The translations under genes and the position numbers were made by a program. DNA of 64,000 nucleotides from Mastacembelus armatus (lineage: Eukaryota; Chordata; Actinopteri; Synbranchiformes; Mastacembelidae). Numbering within the stretch: position 1 is the stretch's first letter; every line of letters starts with the position of its first letter. Positions 1-17,374 of the stretch are shown piece by piece. Location of the stretch: the NCBI RefSeq assembly GCF_900324485.2, contig NC_046654.1, positions 16,468,406-16,532,405 on the forward strand. Reading direction: 5' to 3'. The notes beneath the pieces were generated by a model that worked only from the letters and a program-made list of their open reading frames with translations, was not told where the DNA came from and did not search any database.

Positions 1-592
1 AGGAGAGGCTTGCTTCTACTTTTATCAGCGATGTCTTTTATATTTTTCGAGATATTCCATACCAGATATCCATTTTTTCTGTTCTTCTGGCAACTTTCAG
101 CTTTCATAAACAATTTATATATGAAAGTGATAGAGATTTTTGTCTTCTTTCAGGTAACGTTAACGCTATTCTCATTCTGATAGGACCTACGGTGTTTCTA
201 CCAGGTGGCCAAACCCACAGAGAGTGACTGCTCAATCTCTCATTCACTCTCATTATAAAAGAGGTCCAGGAGCTCTGAAACACAAATGAAGGCTGTTTCT
301 AACTCGCCAGCAGTCCTTCATATGTTTTTTGGAATATCTTCACAAAAAATTAATCGGTCTCTGTGTTGAAGACTCCTGGCTCTGTAATCTTCCATTTTTG
401 TTTTCTCAGCTTCTGTACTGTGCCTGCTTAAAGTGCTGTGTCACTGTCACTCCCCCTCTCACTGTGGGCTCAGGTCACCATAGCAACAGCTCACAGAGCA
501 GTACCAGGACCGCAGCTGCCTGTGGTTGGTAATTAGACTGACTGGCTGCCTAAGTCCACTGCTGTTACACATGGGGACTATTCTCAGTGTGG
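1..592. other. No gene recognised at left edge
   Basis: I see no convincing coding exon on either strand. The short open frames here have no recognisable family and no matching splice context. This is the region where exon 1 and the promoter of the left tubb4b copy would be expected if the duplication had been complete, and neither is present. Confidence 0.5.
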
Positions 593-593
593 G

Positions 594-1195
594 CCATGTT
601 GTCTTCTCCAAGCAGGACGTGACTTTGACAATAAAAGTCTACAGCTATTTAGAACAAGTGACTGCACCTTTCTAAAGTATAATGAACACTCAAATACCAT
701 TCCAAAGTATAGTGACCATTTAAACTTAAGACTCAGTGTTTAATTGAGGGTCATCTCAGTGCTGCACAGCATGTTGCCCTTTCAAAATAAAAGCCTTTAC
801 ATTCTTTCAAAATAAAAGCCAAGAAACAGTAACATGATCTTAAAATGGACTTTGGCTATTGGCATACAGCTTTAAGCACCAACTCAGGCTGTTTTAAATG
901 TCAGCCATGGTGTCTTCTTCGAGCAGACCATGTTCGGACTTTCCCAATAAGTCTACAGTCATTTATAGGGAGATATTACATTTTTGTAAAGAATAAGGAA
1001 CATTCAAAATAAAGTCCACTTTCTAGTATAAGGTCTCATGAGTCTCCTGAAGTACTTTGTCCTTTCAAAATAAAAGCCACTTTATAGCATTTTCTCAAAG
1101 CCCTGAAATAGCAACTCAATCTTAAAATGGACGTTGGCTCTTGGCATTCAGCTTCAGGCAACAACTGAGGCCATTTTTAATGTCAGCCATGGTGT
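594..1195. repeat. Degenerate tandem repeat, about 0.3 kb unit
   Basis: Three related units start with 'ccatgttgtcttctcc' (594), 'ccatggtgtcttcttc' (905) and 'ccatggtgtatgctcc' (1187), giving periods of 311 and 282 bases. The block 'cttaaaatggac.ttggct' followed by 'tgtcagccatggtgt' is clearly shared between about 838-913 and 1120-1195. The word 'tttcaaaataaaagcc' recurs within units. The units are diverged by point changes and small indels, so the array is not young. I do not recognise the family. Confidence 0.7.
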
Positions 1196-1442
1196 ATGCT
1201 CCCAGGATATGGTCAGACTTTTTACAGACTTTTATTTTTACATGCTGTCGCTGTAAAAATACAAAAATATATCACTACAGTTTATACTTCTCGATTATTT
1301 AAAACTGTCAGGCAATTCAAAACATGCTTCAGGTGTTGTGCAGCCAGCCACGCAGTTTACCTCAAGCTTTTTTCAGCAGCCAGCAATCCCAACGCAGTTT
1401 TTTAAGAAATTGCATTTTCTAGTTCTCCTTTTCTGATTCTAG

Positions 1443-5798
<4,356 letters not shown>

Positions 5799-7041
5799 AC
5801 ACTTATTATAAGATCTTTCTCACTATGCAAGAGTTATGGCTGGGCAGTATGGTTCTATTCGTTGTGCTGTTATTGATAATTGGCTTAAAATCAATCATTT
5901 CAACAGCAGTTTAAAAAAAAAAAAAGGTTTCCACTGAAAGTAATCAAAAGCTAAAATTGAAATGTTGCCCAAGATTAGTAAGAGCACAAAAAATGTGCCC
6001 AGCCTTGGTTTTTAGATGTTCTCTCTTCTGTTTTCCTGTTGGCAATTCTTTGTTTGTGTTTTCAATATGAATGTTTTTAACCTCCTGTTCTCCTCGTAGA
6101 GGGTACCACCTAAACACCTGTCCCCCAGAGTGACAAACGTGCAACAATCAGCATGTGACATATTTGGAAACGTAAAAACAAACACCTGCTACATACTGGT
6201 AAAACTGTAAAGAGCTGATATGTTGTGGATCTGTTTGGTTCCATCAGCTGACACTTGTGGGATTTATTTGTCCACTCTGGTGGTGTGTGAAGAGGTCACT
6301 CTTTTAAATCTTCACCTTTTCTAAGCTTCAGATTTTAAAAATATATTTGTGATGAAAGAGAATGTAACGCTGACCAGTTCAAGATACAATTTGCAGAATT
6401 TGATCAGTGTCACTCTTTAGCAAAACAGTCACTTCATTAATTAAACAAAAAATATCTTGAAATGCACTAAAGACAAAGCTATGAGTCACTTCAGGAAGTG
6501 GTCACTGTTACATTATTGTCTGGTGTCTGTTACTGACAAAGGTTTGATGAATTGTAATAAAGGATTTAGAAACTGTTGCTATGCTGTGAATGATTATTTC
6601 TCTTTTCTACTTCGTTCTTTATCTATTTGAAAAACAGTATTGGGTTTAGCTTTCCCACCACATATCGGTCATTTATCATAAAAATATTTATTTCAGATTA
6701 TGTTGTTCAACAAACTAGTGTAGAAATATAAGGTTTTTGTGTTTTAAATTTGATGCCATTCAGTGGCAGATGAAAGGTATGAAAACAAATGGAAGTTATG
6801 CATATAATGAAAATGTGCATATCATCCTGTATCTATGCAAAATGAGTGACGGCTGCCTGTCATTGCCATCAGAGGAAATTATCAGGCAGAGCAGGCAACA
6901 GACATGATAACATCAAACATCCCTATCCACCACCACCTAAAATGTGACTTTTATCTGATTAGGTAAATCATCAGGTTAAATCAACAGTGTACACTGGGGC
7001 CAGCTACTAAAGAAGATTTTTGTTGTTAAAAGTGGTTTGTT
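5799..7041 (+). other. 3' UTR and flank of left tubb4b copy; end of duplicated block
   Basis: Near-identical to 13413-15009 apart from an indel: the right copy has about 0.35 kb extra (roughly 14390-14755). The poly(A) signal AATAAA lies at 6556-6561. Similarity to the right copy stops at 'gtggtttgttc' near 7041, which marks the right breakpoint of the duplication. Confidence 0.75.
6556..6561 (+). terminator. Poly(A) signal, left tubb4b copy
   Basis: AATAAA about 0.75 kb after the stop codon, at the same place as in the right copy. Confidence 0.6.
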
Positions 7042-7439
7042 CAAGAAAAAAATGTAGTGGCTGAGTGTCCGAAACCGCACTATGTAGTGACAGAGGGGTT
7101 AGGGACTAGGGTGGACATTCAGACACAGCCTTTGTGTATTTGTATTGGACTGTTATGAATGCAAAGGTGTAATCTACTTCCTGCCACTATTTTATGAATA
7201 CTAAATAACTTACCCTATTGATAATTTTGACTATAATCTGATTATGGGAGTAATTCTGGGCATAGCCATCTTTACAATGATAAGGACTAAACAGTTATGT
7301 GTTAGGTTTTGCTCGATTTTTGTAAGAGACACTTCTTCGCCAACTGTTGTGGCTAAACCTCCTACCTGCCTCTCCTCCTTTCATTTCCTCATCCTCACTC
7401 AATTGGAGGAATGATGGGTATTTAATGACAGCACCACAC

Positions 7440-7636
7440 TCAAGGAAACCATTTATATATTTTATAGTGAAAAGTTCTTACTGTTATACTCTTACTTTAT
7501 TGTGTTATACTTTTTTGTTATATGTCTGTATTTATGTAGCACCATGGTCCTATGAGGCACAACATTTAGTTCCACTGCATGTCCCCTCATGTAGCGGAAT
7601 GACAATAAAACTGAACTTGACTTGACTTGACTTGAT
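7440..7636 (+). mobile_element. LINE 3' tail
   Basis: AT-rich 3' UTR-like sequence ending in 'gcggaatgacaataaaactg' and then a (ttgac)n run. This is the usual end of several fish non-LTR retrotransposons, with an AATAAA inside and a short repeated tail. Its last base abuts nrde2 coding sequence in exon 5, so this element sits exactly at the break of that gene. No reverse-transcriptase coding part is seen. Confidence 0.6.
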
Positions 7637-9391
7637 TGGTAAAGTAGGAACAGGAAGCTCAGACCTCAGAAGCTGCCGACTGACTGCAGAGAAGTATTTG
7701 TCTGCTGTTTTCTTTTTGTCTTTCTGTTTCTTTCTTGATTCTGATTCCTCCCAACTGACTTCCTGCCTGCGACGGTCCAGACCCAGTGAGGAGCTGCCTT
7801 TCCTCTTGTACCTAGAAGACACAGAGTTTCAAAATTATTTGCCAGTGATTTATTCTAACCTGCTTTCAAGACATGCTTTGTTTGTAGCAGCATGTAGTTT
7901 GCATGAGCAGGGACAGTCCCTACCAGAGACAATCAAACTTCATTAAATAAAAAAAAGTCAAGGAGAAAAATGTCACAGTACTACCTTCATGCTACAGCGT
8001 ATGTTTGTGTGCGTTTGTGTTACCTTGCTACGTCTCCTCTGTACAGTGACTTGTATGTCCAGTTGGCTGGATCAGGTTTATGGTCCACACAGAACGGCTG
8101 CTCCAGGGGCAGGTGGAGGTCATCCAACCAGGAGAAACGACTTGCTAAGGGAGCGGCCTGGGTCCTGGATGAACACACAGACAACCACAAACAAACACAT
8201 CAAGCACAAATACAGAGCATAGGCAAGCCAGTACAGCTTAGTGCATGAAATGAAGCATGTAAGCATGTGAGATGTAAATGTGTTTGTGGGTGTACCTATC
8301 TGCCTCATGTTCCTTTTTGAGGTCACTGGGGTAGATGGTGTCAGAGTCAGACCCACCACTGTCCGAATCCCTTCCACTCTTCTTTTTATGTTTTTTCTTC
8401 TTTTTTCGTTTCTTTTTCTTCTTTTTGAGTGGCACATTGTCCTCTCCTTCCTTCTCTTCCTCCGCAGAGCCCACCTCTCTACCTACACTGAGGATTATGA
8501 GGTTCTTTCAACATTAATGGAAGTCAAAACATATTAAAACCTAACATCTGCTTCAAGCAAAAATTAAAAATGTTAATAATTTTCAACATAGTATGGTGAG
8601 TAGAATGAGCTTTACTTAGCACATTTCTTTAGCCACACAGAGCTGCACAGAAAACAGCTCTTTGATCAGTACCTTGATTCCTTTTCCTCTATAAACCGAC
8701 TGTGAAGAGAGAGGGCGTCCCTGGCCTGAAAGCTCTTATTGTTCAGCCAGTCTAATTCTGCAAGAAGAAACAAAAATATGTTCAGTAGTAATCAGAAGGA
8801 CTAGGAATTCATGACAGTTGAACCAAAGATGAGGTTTAGTGTATTATCACAGTTTTGTATTCTGCATAGAAACATATCTTGGTAATACAGGGGATAAGTT
8901 GTTCTCGTCTTTTGTTACTGAAGAAGAGATGAAGATGCTACATCCTGCAGATTGCTGAGTACAGCTTAGTGCAGGTAGCCAGAAAACAGCCTTAGATAAG
9001 TCAGTACAGCAATGACTGTTCTGGTGCATGTGGAAGAGTCAGAGACACTAGTGTGCATGTATATGCACTGATTAACTGATGAAACAGTGATGACAACAGG
9101 GAGATGGTTTCTAACACCACAGTGGTGTCTAGTTATATTTTACTGGAGCATGACAGTGACCATATGAATAGATTTCAGGTGAACAAGTACAGATACAGTA
9201 GCTAAGTAGCAAAGTCTGTCATCCAGCCGTCAGGAGAGCCAATATCAACTAGCAGGCTTATCTTGACAACACAATGTTGAGATGAACTGCAGTCCATATG
9301 AAAATGTGTAGTGGGTGCGGGAGTGATCACCTTCGGACGGATCGTCAACTTTGTTGTCTGCTAATCCAGCAAAAGCTGGAAACAGCGCCAT
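7636..9391 (-). pseudogene. nrde2: 5' part of nrde2 (exons 1-5), truncated in exon 5
   Basis: NRDE2 is a nuclear protein that binds and restrains the exosome helicase MTR4. Minus-strand exons with consistent phases are 9331-9391 (starts MALFPAFAGL, as in human NRDE2), 8673-8757 (LDWLNN), 8296-8487 (lysine-rich run), 8024-8164 (RFSWLDDL, DPANW.YKSLYRGDVAR) and about 7636-7811 (YKRKG, LGLDRRR, VSWEE). In human the last three lie around the MTR4-interacting segment. Exon 5 runs straight into a LINE tail at 7636 with no splice donor, and none of the later exons (the long helical-repeat part) is in the window. The five exons themselves are open. It is head-to-head with the complete tubb4b. I infer a broken partial copy, with an intact nrde2 probably elsewhere; an assembly join is the main alternative. 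Confidence 0.85.
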
Positions 9392-10540
9392 GATGATATG
9401 TCGCATAAAAACAGTCGCGGGAAGATGACGTCGTCAGTTTAAGCTAAAAAACAAAAAAACGAATAATATAATAAATGATCAATTTAGTCAAATGTTTAAT
9501 CATCACATCATTAACACGTTACAGCTGCGATGATGTTTTCTGAAGTAAAGACAATTTGTGAGACAGATCCTGAAAATAAAACACATATTTACTCCAGTAT
9601 GAATTAGTGAAGAATCGCTGGCTGTGTTTTCAGTGAGGACTTTCTTAAAGTATAACACTGGACCTGAGGAATGTGGGCTAGTGATTGTTAAAGTTGGGGT
9701 GTTTAAACACAAAGATTTGATGTAATAAGTGTTTTATTCCTAAAAGTTCAAATCTAAAGTCTGGACCCTACATGAACAGATCGAAGAGAGAACCCTACTA
9801 TGAAAATCTCCTTTGAATAGGGAAACAGTGGCGCATCAGGTGAGTTGAGTATTTTACATACTGTAGTTTATCTGGGATTTCAAAGCCCTTTGCAGCGCCC
9901 TCTTCTGGCGAGGGCAGCCACAACAATTAGTTATATAGTCACTCCATCATTGTAGAAACATGCAAGGCATTGTGCTTTGTGTCTGTACACCTACACAGCA
10001 AGGGAAAGTAAAGCTATACATTTGTCTTTGACTATGTATTAAGAGGATAAAAGGAACAAATGTTTCATTTTGGTTTTATTTTTGCGTTGATAATTATCTC
10101 AGTGTTACGGATATGACTGAATATCTATTCTGATACCTACTTTTATTATCTCTCTTATTCCGAGGACAGGTTGGTCAAGGTCAAAATGAAAACCGGTGTA
10201 AGATGTGTTGTTGTTACGTTTCCATTGCAACTTACATGCACAGAGGGACAGGCGGCCACACGCGTCTCTGCAGAAACTCTGTTTTGTATTAAATTCTAAT
10301 TTGTGTTACCAAGACAACGGTGCCCCGGGCATCATCCAATCAGAACTCCAAGTGAAGTGTTTTTTGACCAATCAGACGCCTGGCATATTTTGATTGACAC
10401 CCATTTGGTCCAATTGTGTTTGTGCACCATCGGCAGTTGGCAGCGTTCTCCCGTCTCAGGTTATTCCGTTGGTGGAGTGTCAGAGCGGCAACAACTTGTC
10501 TGTTTCAGTCGTTGTTGAAAAGTTTTAACTTTCGACCAAA
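9392..10540. promoter_or_regulatory. Intergenic head-to-head promoter region, nrde2 fragment / tubb4b
   Basis: The 1.15 kb between the two divergent start codons holds no gene. On the tubb4b side there are three CCAAT motifs on the plus strand at 10336-10340, 10368-10372 and 10410-10414, the first two in the context CCAATCAG. They lie 130-205 bases upstream of the tubb4b ATG, a typical NF-Y arrangement for housekeeping and cell-cycle promoters. This region has no counterpart upstream of the left tubb4b copy. Confidence 0.6.
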
Positions 10541-13412
<2,872 letters not shown>

Positions 13413-14165
13413 ACACTTATTATAAGATCTTTCTCACTATGCAAGAGTTATGGCTGGGCAGTATGGTTCTATTCGTTGTGCTGTTATTGATAATTGGCTT
13501 AAAATCAATCATTTCAACAGCAGTTTAAAAAAAAAAAAAAGGTTTCCACTGAAAGTAATCAAAAGCTAAAATTGAAATGTTGCCCAAGATTAGTAAGAGC
13601 ACAAAAAATGTGCCCAGCCTTGGTTTTTAGATGTTCTCTCTTCTGTTTTCCTGTTGGCAATTCTTTGTTTGTTTTCAATATGAATGTTTTTAACCTGTTC
13701 TCCTCGTAGAGGGTACCACCTAAACACCTGTCCCCCAGAGTGACAAACGTGCAACAATCAGCATGTGACATATTTGGAAACGTAAAAACAAACACCTGCT
13801 ACATACTGGTAAAACTGTAAAGAGCTGATATGTTGTGGATCTGTTTGGTTCCATCAGCAGACACTTGTGGGATTTATTTGTCCACTCTGGTGGTGTGTGA
13901 AGAGGTCACTCTTTTAAATCTTCACCTTTTCTAAGCTTCAGATTTTAAAAATATATTTGTGATGAAAGAGAATGTAACGCTGACCAGTTCAAGATACAAT
14001 TTGCAGAATTTGATCAGTGTCACTCTTTAGCAAAACAGTCACTTCATTAATTAAACAAAAAATATCTTGAAATGCACTAAAGACAAAGCTATGAGTCACT
14101 TCAGGAAGTGGTCACTGTTACATTATTGTCTGGTGTCTGTTACTGACAAAGGTTTGATGAATTGT

Positions 14166-14171
14166 AATAAA
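14166..14171 (+). terminator. Poly(A) signal, complete tubb4b
   Basis: AATAAA about 0.75 kb after the stop codon. Confidence 0.65.
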
Positions 14172-17100
14172 GGATTTAGAAACTGTTGCTATGCTGTGAA
14201 TGATTATTTCTCTTTTCTACTTCGTTCTTTATCTATTTGAAAAACAGTATTGGGTTTAGCTTTCCCACCACATATCGGTCATTTATCATAAAAATATTTT
14301 ATTTCAGATTATGTTGTTCAACAAACTAGTGTAGAAATATAAGGTTTTTGTGTTTTAACTGATGCCATTCAGTGGCAGATCAGGTATGAAAAAAAAAATC
14401 TTCAGAGAAATGAATTTGAAAACATTTACTATTGACTCACTGATTATATATGTTAAATGCATTTTATAGGACAAAACATTTCTGCTCAGCGTTAAATAAC
14501 GATTTTTAAAAGAAATTTTTAAGCCCCTGAGAAAACCTTCAGTGTGATTGGACTGGGTGTGTCTGGACCTGTCCGGAGGTCTAACAGGTATTTTTTCACA
14601 AAGGAAGGCTCATGTATGTGTGCTGGCTCACTGTCACGCTCTCACTGAGCAGCTGTTCATGTTCTCAGCAACAGCTTCTTTTCTATGATGAGTTCAAATA
14701 TCTGGTATGAAAAAATAAAACCCAAGCCCATATTAACATATTCGTCTTTTATATCTATGGAAGTTATGCATATAATGAAAATGTGCATATCATCCTGTAT
14801 CTATGCAAAATGAGTGACGGCTGCCTGTCATTGCCATCAGAGGAAATTATCAGGCAGAGCAGGCAACAGACATGATAACATCAAACATCCCTATCCACCA
14901 CCACCTAAAATGTGACTTTTATCTGATTAGGTAAATCATCAGGTTAAATCAACAGTGTACACTGGGGCCAGCTACTAAAGAAGATTTTTGTTGTTGAAAG
15001 TGGTTTGTTCTGCAAGTACTTCTTATAGAGTCCCATGTTTTTCAAACTTTATATAAAGGCTATGGAAGAAGTGAGAAAGTGGACGTTTGAGTTGAGATGG
15101 TTCTGTCAGCAGTGGTATACATACAGATGGGTGACAAATGAAAGGAAAAACCCAAAGGCGTGGCTCCTACAGTGCTCTAACTATGTGGCGTGATCACCTT
15201 TATTTGATGACGAAATGCTTCTAATGTGATGGGAGTGGTCTCTTCCAGGATGTCAGTGCTCCCATCCTTAGGGCAGGAGGGGCCACAGGATGGGTTTATG
15301 AGAAAGAGGAATTTAACAATGGCTGGACTTGCACTGAGATAAACAGATTTAAAACACAGATCAAACAGAAGATTGGACTTTACACATTGTATGATTCAAC
15401 GTTTAAAAACTTCAATTACACTCTCAATGTCTCATTTCTTTTCAATCATGCTGTTGTTACAAATCCTGTGCTTTTCACAGGAATCAGAGAAAGGAACAAG
15501 ATGGATTTTTAATACTTAATGGCAACATGGCATTTTGTGCATGAGAATAAAACAAACTGTCTTTGAGCCTTTTTAAAATTCAACAATCTTTCAGTGGGAG
15601 TTTCAAACAGCAGCAGCCTCATTCAGACAGTCTTGTTCCTTGTTACTTAAAGAAATCAGCCTGAATGTCAACACGGAGCACTGGAGAGATCTCGGGCTAG
15701 TTGCATCTGTAGTATAGCATTTTAAGTTCATTCACAGCAATGTATTTTATATCAATCAGAAACATGAGGCAAAAGTAAAGGCACAGTGACTTCTGTGACA
15801 AAATATAAACAGCTGAAACAACAAAAGAGAAACGGGTACCCAGGAGTACATTACAGCAACAGCTTATCTTACCCACATGTTGTTGTGGGTAGTGAAGTAT
15901 TTATTACCACAAAACAAAAGAACATAGTAATATTTCTGTAAAGTCTCAGTGTAGTAAGGTAAGTAAAAGATCTCTTTGCCAAGTGATGTGCCATGACTAA
16001 GCTCCAGATTTAAGTGTTTATCACAGCAGCCTCATGGACCAATCGTGTTTTCCATGTTCTGTCTATAGAGTGAATGTCCAATCTCTACTCTGAGTGAGTG
16101 TAAACAAAACTCATTACCCCTGCTGAGACAGTGGTAAACATGTTAGGCACATTGTCATAATACTTGTTTGATATTGAATCTATGTCTGAAAAAAACCTCA
16201 AGGGTTTTGGGATTTGGAAAAGTGCTTTGCTATTACTTTGAGTTGTCTGCTGCTTGCTCAAATGTCTAAACACACACACACACAAATATAAAAATAAACA
16301 GAGGGAATAATGTTCTAGAAGAAAAAACAACATCCCAGAGGAAGAATGGGCCATAAAAAGGAGTGAAGGGGAACCTACTGTACAGACATTACATCAGAGG
16401 AGTAAAGGGACTGGAAGGAACTCTGGGAAAAAGGTTGAACACTCATGAACATCCAGAGTGAGGGAGAGAGGGAGAAGGCCACACTGGATGAAGAATAATT
16501 ACGAGGTCAACTATGAAGTCACAAATAACTGGTTACAAATTTGAGGCACTGCGACTCAAACGTTACAAGAAGGGTTTCACTGATTTATGATGGTTTAACA
16601 ATAGATCTGATTAAAATGATATTTTAAACAGAGGTCAGCCAATCAATTTCATCCACCACTGATGTGAGGAATTTGATGCAGTTTGTCATCCTTTGTTTAT
16701 CAATACTACAACCGGTGACTGTATGAGGTGCTTCACACTCAACTGAATGGCAAGTTTTGTGCAGCTATGTGTGAACAGACCACAGTGCTGGATAACAAAA
16801 TCTGCTCAAAATCTCATTCTTTTAGGTTTCATAAGCAAATACTGCTGCAAAGAGGGCAGCTGCTATAACACAGCAGCTCTGACTGTTGTCATAAACAGTT
16901 TGCTGCACACTGTATATTACTGTGATGCAAGGTACATCTGACAGGTTTGGCATGGACCACTGTTGGCAGCAAATAAACCCATCAAATGTGACAAATGATC
17001 GCCATAAATATCACTCTGCTGTGACACAGATATAAAAAGACAACTGGCTTTGCAATGAACTCTTTTACACTCCCTCACCCATTTCTGACTGCATCAACTG

Positions 17101-17374
17101 TTTGGAAAGTCGCTGTGCGCTCATGTGAAGAGGGCATGGCCGGAGTTAAATAAACAACTATCCCACAGATCCAGTTCTTTGAAATGATCTCACCATGTGA
17201 CAGTGTGTCATTTCATCACACTGCATCTGGTTTGGTCTGTCTTTGAAAGTCTGATAGTCAGGGTCTCCCCGTTTCACAAACCTGGCAGCTTCAGTCTGAA
17301 ATCACAGATGGTGGTGCACACAGATTCAGTTTAAGAGTTTGGCGTCAGAGAAAACAGGTCGGCAGCACTTCGTG
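14172..17374. other. Gap between tubb4b and zmym4; probable zmym4 3' UTR on minus strand
   Basis: No coding exon recognised. The tubb4b duplicate block continues to about 15009. On the minus strand, AATAAA motifs (TTTATT on plus) near 15899 and 15203 could end the zmym4 3' UTR, which would then be about 1.5 or 2.2 kb. A short (CA)n run lies near 16269-16284. Confidence 0.5.

Noticed and set aside
1-1417. Search for exon 1 of the left tubb4b copy
   Set aside because: No frame encoding the beta-tubulin N-terminus (MREIVH) or a matching donor site is present.
7050-7135. Short text 'gtagtggctgagtgtccgaa' resembling a repeat end
   Set aside because: No second end or copy in the window; cannot be supported as an element.
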